From Candidatus Competibacteraceae bacterium (GTDB lineage: Bacteria > Pseudomonadota > Gammaproteobacteria > Competibacterales > Competibacteraceae), in assembly GCA_003527885.1 (NCBI GenBank), contig DPWB01000392.1, positions 1 to 19,582 on the forward strand: a stretch of 19,582 nucleotides of DNA, written 5' to 3'. Made by a program: the position numbers and the translations under genes. The stretch's first letter is position 1. Each line of letters opens with the position of its first letter. The notes under the pieces are model-generated. The model was given only the letters and a program-made list of their open reading frames with translations, had not been told where the DNA came from and did not search any database. Shown here piece after piece: positions 1 to 8,314 of this stretch.

Positions 1-44
1 CATAAGAGATCGAGTACGGTCTCGGGGGCTCTCACAATCACCAC

Positions 45-365
45 ATGCACGTGTCGGTTCGAGCCGCATCGCGCAACGATCTTTCGCCGTGGCCTTGGTC
101 GGGCGGGGCCTCGCTGCCGGTGCCGCCGAGCCCACCCGGCGCGAAAGCGCCCGCCTATCCGGGAACCCTCTTGCGGCAGGGCAGTCGAGGGCCCAACGTG
201 CGCCTCGTCCAACAGCGGCTCCGCGAGCTCGGTTCCCCCATTGTGGCGGATGGTATTTTCGGCCCCAAAACCTATGGGGCCGTGATCGCGTTCCAGCGCC
301 AGAAACGGTTAGTGACCGATGGAATTGTTGGCCCGATCACATGGGCTGCCCTCTGGCCGCGTTAA
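45..365 (+). CDS. small peptidoglycan-binding domain protein
   Basis: A 106-residue protein whose second half (about residues 42-104) is a single PG_binding_1 domain. Visible hallmarks are LRQGSRGPNVRLVQQRL, the central ADGIFGPKT and the second DGIVGPITWAALW, the usual three-helix repeat pattern. Such domains bind peptidoglycan in lysins, amidases and spore or cell-wall enzymes. No catalytic domain is present, and the first 40 residues are Pro/Ala-rich without an obvious signal peptide. The start is uncertain: the frame is open from position 6 (a TAA lies at 3-5), ATG 45 has no good ribosome-binding site, and GTG 51 is an alternative. It converges on the amidotransferase gene with only 9 bases between stops. 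It may be a stand-alone wall-binding protein or the tail of a broken enzyme gene. Confidence 0.65.
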   Translation: MHVSVRAASRNDLSPWPWSGGASLPVPPSPPGAKAPAYPGTLLRQGSRGPNVRLVQQRLRELGSPIVADGIFGPKTYGAVIAFQRQKRLVTDGIVGPITWAALWPR

Positions 366-374
366 ACTAGACGC

Positions 375-1082
375 TCAATCTATCCCAAGATGTAGCCAAG
401 TATCCAAGAAGCCGTCCAGCCACCGATCCAGCGCCGCGTCGTGACGTGAGTGGCGGTCGCGTTGTTCGGCGGCGGATTGAGCGCCCGGCGCGGCCAGTTC
501 CGCCGCGCCTTCCACCAGCCACGCTTCGAGAATCCGAAGGTCTACTTCCGGGTGGAACTGCACCCCGAAGGTGTTAGCGCCGTAGCGGAAGGCTTGCTGC
601 GGAAAACGCTCGCCGCTGGCCAGCAGTTCCGCGCCGGCCGGCAGTTCGAACCCCTCGCGATGCCAGTGATACACGTAGAGCGGCGCGTCGAACACGGTCT
701 GAGCCGCTACGGTCGGCCGTACCGGAAAATAACCGATTTCCGCCAAACCCGCCGGGTGCGGCTTGACCGGCGCGCCCAAGACCCGCGCCAGCAGTTGCGC
801 GCCCAAGCAGATCCCCAGAAACGGCCGGCCGGACGCCAAGGCTCGGGGAATCCAATCCAGTTGCGCCCGAATGCCGGGTAGCTGGCCGTCGTCGTTGGCG
901 CTCATCGGCCCGCCGAACACCAGCGCGCCGGCGTAGCCTTCCAGGGTTGCGGGCAGCGGTTCACCGGCTTGCGGATAGCGGTAATCGAGCTGATAGCCGC
1001 GCTGTAGCAGTTGCTGGGCGCAGCGGCCGGCGCTGGCATCCGGGGCCTGCATCACCAGCAGCACCCGATCCGCGGCGGTCAT
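375..1082 (-). CDS. class I glutamine amidotransferase (GMP synthase-like GATase domain protein)
   Basis: A 235-residue class I glutamine amidotransferase. The glutaminase triad is intact: Cys92 in the nucleophile elbow [11 protein letters not shown], and His177 and Glu179 in [10 protein letters not shown]. The oxyanion-region motif [11 protein letters not shown] is near residue 55. It is a stand-alone domain without a synthase partner fused, like the GMP synthase-like amidotransferases found in many proteobacteria, so the acceptor for the ammonia is unknown. I chose ATG 1082 because it overlaps the stop of the upstream DAHP synthase gene (ATGA at 1082-1079) and begins directly before the Rossmann-like VLLVMQ strand; the longer ORF start at 1265 would lie inside that gene. 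The junction implies translational coupling and co-expression with aromatic biosynthesis. The tail after residue 195 is an extension of unknown role. Confidence 0.85.
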   Translation of the reverse strand: MTAADRVLLVMQAPDASAGRCAQQLLQRGYQLDYRYPQAGEPLPATLEGYAGALVFGGPMSANDDGQLPGIRAQLDWIPRALASGRPFLGICLGAQLLARVLGAPVKPHPAGLAEIGYFPVRPTVAAQTVFDAPLYVYHWHREGFELPAGAELLASGERFPQQAFRYGANTFGVQFHPEVDLRILEAWLVEGAAELAAPGAQSAAEQRDRHSRHDAALDRWLDGFLDTWLHLGID

Positions 1083-2497
1083 AGGTCGGCGGTTCCGGCC
1101 AGTTGACCGTGGTCTGTCGTGCTGGCTAGCCGGTAGGCTTTCAAGGTTTCGGCGATCAGAAACGCCAGCTCCAGACTTTGCGAAGCGTTCAGGCGCGGAT
1201 CGCATTGGGTGTGATAGCGGTCGGCCAAGCCTTGCTCGGTGATCGCTTGCGCGCCACCCAAGCATTCGGTCACGTCCTGGCCGGTCAGCTCGAAATGCAT
1301 CCCGCCCGGATAGCTGCCTTCGGCGCGATGGATGGCGAAGAAAGCGCGCACCTCATCGAGAATCCGGGCGAACGGGCGCGTTTTGTAGCCGTTGCTGGTT
1401 TCCCGCGTGTTGCCGTGCATGGGGTCGCACGACCAGATCACCTGCCGGCCTTCATGTTGAACCGCGCGAATGAGCGGCGGCAGCGCGGTTTCGATCTGGT
1501 CCGCGCCCATCCGGGTAATCAGCGTCAACCGACCGGGCAAATCGGCGGGATTCAGCACGTCCAGCAGGCGCAACAGCGTATCGGGATCGGCGGTCGGCCC
1601 CACTTTGAGGCCGATGGGGTTGGCGATGCCGCGCATGAATTCGAGGTGCGCGCCGTCTAACTGGCGGGTTCGCTCGCCGATCCACAGAAAATGCGCCGAA
1701 CCATCGTACCAGTCGTCGGTCGAGGGTTCTCGCCGGGTCAAGGCTTGCTCGTAGCCCAGCAGCAGCGCTTCGTGCGAGGTATAGAACTGCACTTGGCGCA
1801 CTTGCGGATCGGTCACCGCATCCAGCCCGCAGGCGCACATGAAGGCCAGCGTTTCACTGATGCGGTCGGCGAGATCGCGGTAGCGCTCGCCTTGCGGATT
1901 GGCGCGCAAGAAGTCAAGATTCCATTGCTGGACCCGGTGAAGATCGGCGTAACCGCCCTGAGCCAACGCTCGCAGCAGATTCAAGGTTGCCGCCGCTTGC
2001 GCGTAGGCGCGCAACTGCCGGCGCGGATCGGGCCGGCGGGAGGCCGCCGCGAACTCAAGATCGTTGACGATATCGCCACGGTAGCTGGGCAAGGTGGTTC
2101 CGGCGCGCGATTCGGTCGGGGCGCTGCGCGGTTTGGCGAACTGGCCGGCCATCCGCCCGACCTTGACCACCGGGCAGGCGGCGGCGAAGGTCAAGATCAC
2201 CGCCATTTGCAGCAACACCCGAAAAGTGTCGGTGACGGTGCGCTCGTTGAAATCGCCGAAACTTTCAGCGCAGTCGCCACCCTGGAGCAGGAACGCCCGG
2301 CCGGCGGCGACCTCGGCCAGCTGTTGGCGCAAGGCGCGGACCTCGCCGGCAAACACCAGCGGCAACGATGCCGCCAAGCGTTCCTCCACTTCGGCCAGCA
2401 CCCGTTGATCGTCGTAAACCGGTAGTTGCGTCGCCGGGCAGCGCCGCCAACTATCCGGCGTCCAGCGGGCTTGAGGGTGTTGCGGGTGTTGGGGCAT
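1079..2497 (-). CDS. class II 3-deoxy-D-arabino-heptulosonate-7-phosphate (DAHP) synthase
   Basis: A 472-residue class II (plant/Mycobacterium-type) DAHP synthase. It condenses phosphoenolpyruvate with erythrose 4-phosphate, the first step of the shikimate pathway, in the cytoplasm. Class motifs are in order: [12 protein letters not shown] (71-80), [16 protein letters not shown] (110-125), [11 protein letters not shown] (ending about 364) and [15 protein letters not shown] (401-415). By analogy with characterised class II enzymes, the metal ligands are Cys76, His361, Glu403 and Asp433, all present. Length is normal for the family and the N-terminus RWTPDSWR is typical. It is unrelated in sequence to the AroF/G/H class I enzymes. 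It is the first gene of a two-gene unit with the amidotransferase. The 128-base gap to the divergent transporter must hold its promoter, but I found no convincing one. Relatives include phenazine PhzC, but no other phenazine genes are present. Confidence 0.95.
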   Translation of the reverse strand: MPQHPQHPQARWTPDSWRRCPATQLPVYDDQRVLAEVEERLAASLPLVFAGEVRALRQQLAEVAAGRAFLLQGGDCAESFGDFNERTVTDTFRVLLQMAVILTFAAACPVVKVGRMAGQFAKPRSAPTESRAGTTLPSYRGDIVNDLEFAAASRRPDPRRQLRAYAQAAATLNLLRALAQGGYADLHRVQQWNLDFLRANPQGERYRDLADRISETLAFMCACGLDAVTDPQVRQVQFYTSHEALLLGYEQALTRREPSTDDWYDGSAHFLWIGERTRQLDGAHLEFMRGIANPIGLKVGPTADPDTLLRLLDVLNPADLPGRLTLITRMGADQIETALPPLIRAVQHEGRQVIWSCDPMHGNTRETSNGYKTRPFARILDEVRAFFAIHRAEGSYPGGMHFELTGQDVTECLGGAQAITEQGLADRYHTQCDPRLNASQSLELAFLIAETLKAYRLASTTDHGQLAGTADL

Positions 2498-2625
2498 CAG
2501 TTTATCCCAATGTTGCCTGTGATCCGCGCTAGGATTCCACAGAAAGGAACCGTAAACCTGACTGTAAATTAAAATAACCGCCGTAAAGGCACAATGGCTT
2601 CCGATGATCGGTTTATCGCCTCGAT

Positions 2626-3540
2626 ATGAGTAGGCTACTGGCTGCCTGGCAGCCTTCGCCTTATCTGCTGCTGGTGCTGACCACGCTGTTCTGGTCCGGC
2701 AATTTCGTGTTGGGCCGGGCGGTACACGCCGTGTTTACCCCGTTTGCGCTGTCGTTCTGGCGCTGGGCGGTGGCCTTGGTGGTGCTGTTGCCGTTCGTGT
2801 GGGCTTCGCTGTACGAACAGAGGCCGCTACTGCGCCGGAATTGGCCCATCCTGCTGTTGCTCAGCGTGCTCGGCGTGGTCAATTTCAACACCTTCGTCTA
2901 CATCGGTCTCCAGGAAACCACCGCCACCAACGCCTTGATCATGCTGTCGATTACCCCGGTGTTGATCGTGGGCTTGTCGTTTTTGCTGCTGCGCCAAACC
3001 GTTACCATCTGGCAAACGTCGGGAATTCTGATTTCGCTGCTCGGGGTGCTGGTGATCGTCGGGCGGGGCGATCTCAACGCCTTACTGGCGCGTCAGGTCA
3101 ATCACGGCGATCTATGGGTGCTGGCGGCGGTGTCGAGTTGGGCGTTGTATTCGGTCTGCTTGCGCTGGCGACCGGCCGAACTCGAACCGCTGAATTTTCA
3201 GGCCACCACCATGGTGTTCGGCACGCTCATTCTCGGGCCACTCTATGCTTGGGATTTGACGCGCGGCCAAGCCGTCGCGGTCAATGTCGCGACCGTGGGG
3301 ACCGTTCTCTATCTCGCGCTGTTGCCCTCGATCCTCGCGTATATCTTCTGGAATCGGGCGGTGGCGGAGTTGGGGGCCAACCGCACCGGTCAGTTCCTGC
3401 ACCTGATGCCGGCCTTCGGGGCGGTGTTGTCCATGATCTTTCTGGGAGAACGGCTCTATGCATTTCACGCCGCCGGTATCGCGTTGATCGGCTTGGGCAT
3501 TTGGCTGGCCACCATGCTGGGGCGCCCGAAAGCGGCTTGA
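2626..3540 (+). CDS. DMT-superfamily EamA transporter
   Basis: A 304-residue integral membrane protein of the drug/metabolite transporter superfamily with two EamA repeats. About ten hydrophobic helices can be traced, beginning at residues 12-30 with [16 protein letters not shown], the typical first EamA helix. The second repeat starts near residue 160 with [19 protein letters not shown]. The final repeat holds the family pattern [18 protein letters not shown] near residue 265. Members export amino acids, metabolites or drugs across the inner membrane, and the substrate cannot be read from sequence. It is transcribed divergently from the DAHP synthase gene, so export of an aromatic metabolite is possible but unproven. 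The ATG at 2626 has only a poor ribosome-binding site, yet it directly precedes the expected short N-terminus. Length is usual for the family. Confidence 0.9.
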   Translation: MSRLLAAWQPSPYLLLVLTTLFWSGNFVLGRAVHAVFTPFALSFWRWAVALVVLLPFVWASLYEQRPLLRRNWPILLLLSVLGVVNFNTFVYIGLQETTATNALIMLSITPVLIVGLSFLLLRQTVTIWQTSGILISLLGVLVIVGRGDLNALLARQVNHGDLWVLAAVSSWALYSVCLRWRPAELEPLNFQATTMVFGTLILGPLYAWDLTRGQAVAVNVATVGTVLYLALLPSILAYIFWNRAVAELGANRTGQFLHLMPAFGAVLSMIFLGERLYAFHAAGIALIGLGIWLATMLGRPKAA

Positions 3541-3597
3541 AGATTTTGGCGAATAGCCCGTTAAGGCCGATTTTTGAGCAGACAAATTTGTAGCAGG

Positions 3598-3606
3598 TGT
3601 TACAAT
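3598..3606 (+). promoter_or_regulatory. candidate extended -10 promoter for the chemoreceptor gene
   Basis: The string TGtTACAAT at 3598-3606 matches an extended -10 element (TGn followed by TATAAT with one mismatch). It lies about 100 bases before the chemoreceptor start at 3707. No good -35 box is visible at 16-18 bases, which is tolerated for extended -10 promoters. A 10-base palindrome ACAAATTTGT lies just upstream at 3582-3591 and could be chance or an operator. This is a pattern match only. Confidence 0.35.
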
Positions 3607-3706
3607 CGAGTTTCAAAATGGTGTGGAAAAATGGAGCGTCTGTCCCGATCAAAGGCAGTGGCCGATCGGGCGGCGCCGAATCGCGGGACGTGGTGGAGAA
3701 TGGATT

Positions 3707-5614
3707 ATGCCATTGTTTGAAAATGTAAAAAAATACCGTCTTTCGATCATGCTGCTCATGCCGCTGCTGTTCATGCTGGCTTTTGCGACGACGGTGGTCA
3801 CCGACAAATGGAGGCTGACCAGAGAAGTCGCCGCCGTTCAAGATTTGTCGGGGCTTTCCATTAAAGTCAGTCAATTAGTGCACGAACTGCAAAAAGAACG
3901 CGGCATGTCAGCCGGCCTGCTGGGGAGTAAGGGAGCGCAGTTTGGCAGCGAACTGCTGGAGCAGCGCGCCAGTACCGACCGACGGATAGCGGAACTCAGG
4001 CAGTCCCTGCAAACCGTCGCTATCGAGAAGTTTGGCGGTGAGTTTACCGCGGCGTTAAAGGCCGTTTTGGAGCCGCTCGACCAACTCGAAAGCCTGCGCA
4101 AGGCGATCAGCGCGCTGGCGATAGAACCGAAAAAAGCCATCGATCACTATTCAAACCTGAATGCCGATTTCCTGAATCTGATCGCCCATATCGTCAAAGG
4201 AACCGGCAACAGCGAAATTGCCATCGCGGCAACCGCTTATTTGGCCTTCCTGCAAAGCAAGGAAAAAGCCGGTATCGAGCGGGCCGTCCTGAACAACACT
4301 TTTGCGCGTCGCGGCTTCGCTGCGGGGATGTTCAACCAATTCAGCGGCATTGTCGCCGCGCAGGACGTTTATCTGGGAATCTTCAAATCGCTGGCGGAGG
4401 CGGATCAGAAGGCATTTTTCCAAAATACCCTGGTCGGTCAATCGGTCGATGAAACGGCGCGCTTGCGCCAGCTCGCTTTCGATAAGGCCAATGAAGCCAT
4501 CGAAGGCGTCGATGCCCGCCACTGGTTTGCGGTGCAGACCGGCAAAATCGACTTGCTGAAGAAGGTGGAAGACCGGCTGGCCGCCGATCTGATGCATCGC
4601 GCTGAACAGTTGCGGAATCAGGCCAGGCTCGGTTTGCTGCTGGCTTTTTCTCTGGTGACGATCGCCCTGTCGTTCGCTTTCTTTTCGATAAGAGCGATCA
4701 AGCGGCCGCTTAACCAGGTGGTCCAAGTCGCCGATCGAATTGCGGACGGCGATTTGGTCGGCGTTTTCGAAAACCGGTTTCACGATGAAATCGGTCAACT
4801 GCTGCGCGCCATGCAAACCATGCAAGGGAGCTTGCGCAAGACGGTCGGCAATGTATTCGCGGCGACCGATACGGTCAGCGCGGCGGCCGCCGAAATCAAG
4901 CAAGGTAACGCCGATCTGAGCCAGCGTACCGAAGAGCAGGCGGCCGCTTTGGAAAAAACGGCGGCCAGCATGGAGGAGCTGACGGGAGCGGCTCAGCAGA
5001 GCGCCGAGCACGCCGGACAGGCCAACCGGTTGGCGGCGGCGGCCCAAGCGCAAACCGAGCGGGGCAGGCAAGTGGTGGATCGGGCGATTGCCGCCATGCG
5101 CTCGATCGACGCCAGCAGCCGCCGAATTGCCGACATCATCGGCCTGATCGATGAGATCGCCTTCCAGACCAATCTGCTGGCGCTCAACGCCGCCGTCGAA
5201 GCGGCCCGCGCCGGAGAGCAAGGCCGGGGCTTTACGGTGGTGGCGGGCGAGGTGAGGAAACTCGCGCAGCGCAGCGCCGATGCCGCCAAGGAAATCAAGG
5301 AATTGATTCAGGACAGCACGGGCAAAGTTCAAGAAGGCGGCAAGTTGGTCGATGCGTCCGGTCGAACCCTGCAAGAGATTCTGGCATCGGTCAAGGAAGT
5401 CAGCGGCCTAGTCGCCGAAATCGCGACGACCAGCCGAGAACAGGCCAGTGGTATCGATCGGGCCAACCAAGCGATCTTGCAGTTGGATCAGGTGACCCAG
5501 CAGAACGCGGCGCTGGTGGAACAAACGGCGGCCGCCAGCCAGTCGATGGACGAGCAAGCGGCCAAGCTGCGCCAGTTGATGGGCTTTTTCAAGCTCGAAG
5601 CGACCGGGCAGTAG
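3707..5614 (+). CDS. methyl-accepting chemotaxis protein with periplasmic NIT domain
   Basis: A 635-residue chemoreceptor. A first membrane helix (about 11-32) is followed by a large helical periplasmic domain (about 44-290). This opens with VSQLVHELQKERGMSAG, the signature of the NIT domain associated with nitrate/nitrite sensing. A second membrane helix (about 306-329), a HAMP domain (about 330-382) and a long coiled-coil signalling domain follow. The hairpin tip that binds CheA and CheW reads EIAFQTNLLALNAAVEAARA near 483-502. The start at 3707 is preferred over an earlier in-frame ATG at 3623 because it has GGAGAA seven bases upstream and begins just before the membrane helix. There is no C-terminal NWETF-like CheR/CheB tether; the protein ends in FFKLEATGQ. 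No chemotaxis genes adjoin it. The ligand is inferred from the domain only. Confidence 0.93.
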   Translation: MPLFENVKKYRLSIMLLMPLLFMLAFATTVVTDKWRLTREVAAVQDLSGLSIKVSQLVHELQKERGMSAGLLGSKGAQFGSELLEQRASTDRRIAELRQSLQTVAIEKFGGEFTAALKAVLEPLDQLESLRKAISALAIEPKKAIDHYSNLNADFLNLIAHIVKGTGNSEIAIAATAYLAFLQSKEKAGIERAVLNNTFARRGFAAGMFNQFSGIVAAQDVYLGIFKSLAEADQKAFFQNTLVGQSVDETARLRQLAFDKANEAIEGVDARHWFAVQTGKIDLLKKVEDRLAADLMHRAEQLRNQARLGLLLAFSLVTIALSFAFFSIRAIKRPLNQVVQVADRIADGDLVGVFENRFHDEIGQLLRAMQTMQGSLRKTVGNVFAATDTVSAAAAEIKQGNADLSQRTEEQAAALEKTAASMEELTGAAQQSAEHAGQANRLAAAAQAQTERGRQVVDRAIAAMRSIDASSRRIADIIGLIDEIAFQTNLLALNAAVEAARAGEQGRGFTVVAGEVRKLAQRSADAAKEIKELIQDSTGKVQEGGKLVDASGRTLQEILASVKEVSGLVAEIATTSREQASGIDRANQAILQLDQVTQQNAALVEQTAAASQSMDEQAAKLRQLMGFFKLEATGQ

Positions 5615-5628
5615 GCGGGCCGCCCGTT

Positions 5629-6480
5629 TCAGTCCGCCAACAGCCAGTCGCGCACCACCGCGATCTGATCCTCGGACATCAGCGCCGGCGCGTGGCCCAT
5701 GCCGGGAAACTCGATCAACGTGGCCTTCGGGCCGCGCTCGGTCATGGCCACGGCGTCGGCATGATCCAGCACGTCCGACTGTGCGCCGCGCAGCACCAGG
5801 GTCGGACAGCGGATGGCGTCCCATACCGGCCACAGATCGATATCTTTCAGCTCCATCGTTTTAAAGATATCGGCGATGCCGGGGTCATAGTCGGTGGTGT
5901 AGCGGCCATCCTCCAGCTGGCGGGCGCCGTGGACGATCATGTGCCGCCATTGCGCGTCGGTGAGCTCGCCGAACACGGCGGAAAAAATGCGCAGCGCGCG
6001 GTCCATGTCGTCGATGCTGTCGAACGTCACCACCCGCCCGACATAATCGGCGATCCGTTTCAGGCCGGCGGCGGGGATACGCGGCCCGACATCGTTGACC
6101 AGCAGTTTGTGAACGGGCGTTCCCGGATAACTCGCCAGAAACATTCCGATCAGCCCTCCCATCGAAGTGCCGACCCAATCGACCCGTTCCGCGTCGATCC
6201 GCGCCAGCAGCATCGCCATATCGTTGACATAGACCGGATAGGTGTAATCGGCCTTATCCCGCAACCAATCGCTCCTGCCGCGCCCGATCACATCCGGGCA
6301 GATCACCCGGTAGTCCCGCTCCAGCGCCGCGCCGAGAAAGTCGAAATCGCGGCCGGTGCGGGTCAGGCCGTGCGCGCAGATCAACACCTTGGAATTTAAG
6401 GGGTTGCCCCATTCGGTGTAGTGAACCCGATGGAAGCCGTGAGGCCCGAGCGCGCGATAATAATGGGAGGTCATGGCCAT
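5629..6480 (-). CDS. alpha/beta hydrolase
   Basis: A 283-residue alpha/beta-hydrolase-fold protein. The nucleophile serine lies in VDWVGTSMGGLIGM. The oxyanion region HG follows strand beta-3 (ICAHGLTRTGRDFDF). The acid is probably Asp in LVLRGAQSDVL and the base His is in FPGMGHAPAL, so the triad looks complete. Family members are esterases, lipases, C-C hydrolases or depolymerases; the substrate is unknown. I chose ATG 6480 because AGGAG sits eight bases upstream. ATG 6474 gives a protein two residues shorter, and the upstream start at 6510 has no such site. The gene converges with the chemoreceptor (14 bases between them) and diverges from a second hydrolase. Confidence 0.88.
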   Translation of the reverse strand: MAMTSHYYRALGPHGFHRVHYTEWGNPLNSKVLICAHGLTRTGRDFDFLGAALERDYRVICPDVIGRGRSDWLRDKADYTYPVYVNDMAMLLARIDAERVDWVGTSMGGLIGMFLASYPGTPVHKLLVNDVGPRIPAAGLKRIADYVGRVVTFDSIDDMDRALRIFSAVFGELTDAQWRHMIVHGARQLEDGRYTTDYDPGIADIFKTMELKDIDLWPVWDAIRCPTLVLRGAQSDVLDHADAVAMTERGPKATLIEFPGMGHAPALMSEDQIAVVRDWLLAD

Positions 6481-6535
6481 GCGACAAGCTCCTGATGGTG
6501 GTCGCGCCATTATCCGGCAAGCGCGAGAGGCTAGC

Positions 6536-6541
6536 TATAAT
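6536..6541 (+). promoter_or_regulatory. candidate -10 box in the divergent hydrolase intergenic region
   Basis: A perfect TATAAT lies at 6536-6541, 36 bases before the plus-strand hydrolase start at 6577, in the 96-base gap between the two divergent hydrolases. No good -35 hexamer is seen at the usual spacing, so this is a tentative match. Confidence 0.35.
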
Positions 6542-6576
6542 CCTCACACCGATCTCCCAGCGTTGAGAACCCAGAC

Positions 6577-7320
6577 ATGGCCAAACTGCATTACATCGAA
6601 AGCGGCAAGGGCGAACCGCTGATTTTATTGCACAGCGGCGGGATGAGCGGAGAGGAGTGGCAGCCGCAAACGCCCTTGTTCGCCCGTCATTTTCGGGTGA
6701 TCGTACCCGATCATCTCGGCCACGGCGGCAGCCCGATGGTGGCCGAACGGCTGGCGGTCGCCGACATGGGTCGCGCCGTGCTGGAACTGCTGGACGAGTT
6801 GCAGTTACCGCAGGCGCATCTGGTCGGCTCTTCGCTGGGTGGAGCGGTAGCGCTGTGGTTGACCCTCTACCACCCGCGGCGAGTCCACAAGCTGGTGCTA
6901 TATCGGGTCGGCTACCGCAAGGATCGGAAAACGTTCTCCGGCACCCGCAGCATGGCGAATCCCGATTATTGGCGCGATGTCGGTATGAACAAGTGGTTGA
7001 GCGACATCCATAAGCCACAGGGGGGGGCGGATGCTTGGGAGGAAGTGATCGGTCGCGTGCCCGAAGCGCTGGACCCGGCGACCACCGATCACGCCTACGA
7101 GCTGGAGATGCTGGAAAATATCTTTCAGCCAACCTTGCTGGTGGTCGGCGACCGCGATCCGGTGGCGCCGCTGGAACAGATTCTGGAAATGTTTGGCGCG
7201 ATCCCCAATTGCGGGCTGTGGGTGATGCCTTATACGACGCACGTTACGGCGACCGGTACCTGGCGGGCACGGGGGTTCGCCTTGGAGGTGACGAAGTTCC
7301 TGCAACGGCGGGAACGCTGA
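6577..7320 (+). CDS. alpha/beta hydrolase
   Basis: A 247-residue alpha/beta hydrolase. The N-terminus AKLHYIESGKGEPLILLHSG is the usual start of the fold, with the oxyanion HSGG. The nucleophile serine is in HLVGSSLGGAVAL, the acid probably Asp in VVGDRDPVAP, and the base His in MPYTTHVTAT near residue 225. It belongs to the general hydrolase group that includes esterases, haloperoxidase-like and C-C bond hydrolases; the substrate is not predictable. It is only distantly similar to the divergent neighbour, so the pair does not look like a recent duplication. The ribosome-binding site is weak (GAGAAC). A run of seven Gs at 7021-7027 lies inside the gene, but the frame stays open on both sides. 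Confidence 0.88.
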   Translation: MAKLHYIESGKGEPLILLHSGGMSGEEWQPQTPLFARHFRVIVPDHLGHGGSPMVAERLAVADMGRAVLELLDELQLPQAHLVGSSLGGAVALWLTLYHPRRVHKLVLYRVGYRKDRKTFSGTRSMANPDYWRDVGMNKWLSDIHKPQGGADAWEEVIGRVPEALDPATTDHAYELEMLENIFQPTLLVVGDRDPVAPLEQILEMFGAIPNCGLWVMPYTTHVTATGTWRARGFALEVTKFLQRRER

Positions 7321-7406
7321 GGCTGACCCCTAAAAAAACGCTATACAATTAGAACATTATTTTAGATAATGTTTCCAAAAAGGAGCACTTCTTTAATTTT
7401 ATCTAA

Positions 7407-7412
7407 TATAAT
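7407..7412 (+). promoter_or_regulatory. candidate -10 box in an AT-rich leader
   Basis: A perfect TATAAT lies at 7407-7412, within the 178-base AT-rich gap (about 26% GC by my count) before the membrane protein at 7499. The -35 region is poor. In DNA this AT-rich such matches arise easily, so confidence is modest. If used, it would give a leader of about 80 bases. Confidence 0.3.
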
Positions 7413-7484
7413 GTAGGTAAGTTCCTCAATAGAACAAATTAGTTTTCTCGATAAAGTGTTATTATTAAAATAATTTTCAAAAAT

Positions 7485-7491
7485 AGGAGGT
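7485..7491 (+). promoter_or_regulatory. strong Shine-Dalgarno sequence
   Basis: AGGAGGT at 7485-7491 is a perfect Shine-Dalgarno core, seven bases before ATG 7499. It decides the start of the membrane protein and is stronger than any other ribosome-binding site in the window. Confidence 0.8.
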
Positions 7492-7498
7492 ATTTAAA

Positions 7499-8254
7499 AT
7501 GGCGGCCACGCTAGCACTGACCTGGATCGCATTGTGCGCGCCGATAGTGGTGTTTTTCGTTTTAGGCGTTGACCAGCAACTTCGCTTCAATTATTCGCTG
7601 ATCGCGCAAATAGTGGCTCCTTTCATGGCAGCCTTTTTCTGCTATCACACCGCCAGCGCCTTTCCGAGAATGGATTCCATGAATAAGATACTAAAGTTTT
7701 TAGGGACAGGCGTATTGTGTTGGGGGATAGGCGCGATCTTATATGCGCTCTATCCTTTATTTCATGAAGGGCAGGAAACACCGTTTCCTTGGTATTCGGA
7801 TATCGGCTATCTGTTATTGGTTCCGTTCATTCTGATGGGGCTGATTTTTTTTAAGCGAACGTTTGGTTTTAAAATTCCGGTATTTGGCAAAGTCGGCGGC
7901 GCTTTTTTCTTCTTGGTCGCTTTTTCGTTATCTGTCCAATTCAATTTGGCCAAACTTAAAGACTCGGATTCGTTAGCTTCTTATGTGGCGACGCTAGGGT
8001 ATGTCTTGGGCGATCCTTTGCTCCTGGCGGGTACGATGATGGTCGTCTCTATCTTGACCGGCCCTACCGCTCGACCTTGGTGGCTTATCTTGATAGGCTT
8101 GATTTTTTATTATTTGGGCGACCTTGTTTATAACTATCTATCCATACAAGGCGAGTATGGTACGGGTCATCCCATCGATATCACTTGGCCTTTGGCTTTT
8201 GGCTTTATCGCGGTGGCCGCCTTAGTGATTCGCACCAGAGCTCGGTATTCGTAG
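7499..8254 (+). CDS. orphan polytopic membrane protein resembling a sensory membrane module
   Basis: A 251-residue protein with seven or eight predicted membrane helices (roughly 7-24, 33-53, 64-84, 101-118, 133-150, 166-186, 193-211 and 228-244). I do not recognise a named family. Polar residues cluster at helix ends: PWYSDIGYLL (97-106), LGDPLLLAG (170-178), YYLGDLVYNYL (204-214) and GHPIDITWPLAF (223-234). This spacing of SD, GD, GD..Y and D..W resembles multi-helix sensory segments that precede histidine kinase or GGDEF domains, but no output domain follows; the protein stops at RARYS. It has a perfect ribosome-binding site. Upstream DNA is very AT-rich, and the gene is richer in A/T and in TTT, TTA and TTG codons than its neighbours, which suggests separate ancestry. 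It converges on the MBL hydrolase gene. The functional suggestion is inference only. Confidence 0.8.
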   Translation: MAATLALTWIALCAPIVVFFVLGVDQQLRFNYSLIAQIVAPFMAAFFCYHTASAFPRMDSMNKILKFLGTGVLCWGIGAILYALYPLFHEGQETPFPWYSDIGYLLLVPFILMGLIFFKRTFGFKIPVFGKVGGAFFFLVAFSLSVQFNLAKLKDSDSLASYVATLGYVLGDPLLLAGTMMVVSILTGPTARPWWLILIGLIFYYLGDLVYNYLSIQGEYGTGHPIDITWPLAFGFIAVAALVIRTRARYS

Positions 8255-8314
8255 CTCAAGACCCAGACAGTGCCGGTTTCAGGACGATTTATCTTTAAAA
8301 ACTCCCGGCGACTG

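Noticed and set aside
1083..1265. Upstream extension of the amidotransferase reading frame to ATG 1265
   Set aside because: The extension lies inside the DAHP synthase gene, has no amidotransferase-like sequence, and ATG 1082 overlaps the upstream stop as ATGA.
4151..5374. Long minus-strand ORF opposite the chemoreceptor gene
   Set aside because: It is antisense to a gene with clear motifs and shows no family pattern; long shadows are expected in GC-rich DNA.
7362..7406. Inverted repeat TTAGATAA / TTATCTAA with a 29-base loop
   Set aside because: An eight-base AT-only-like match in a 26% GC region is likely by chance, and the loop is long with no extension of the stem.
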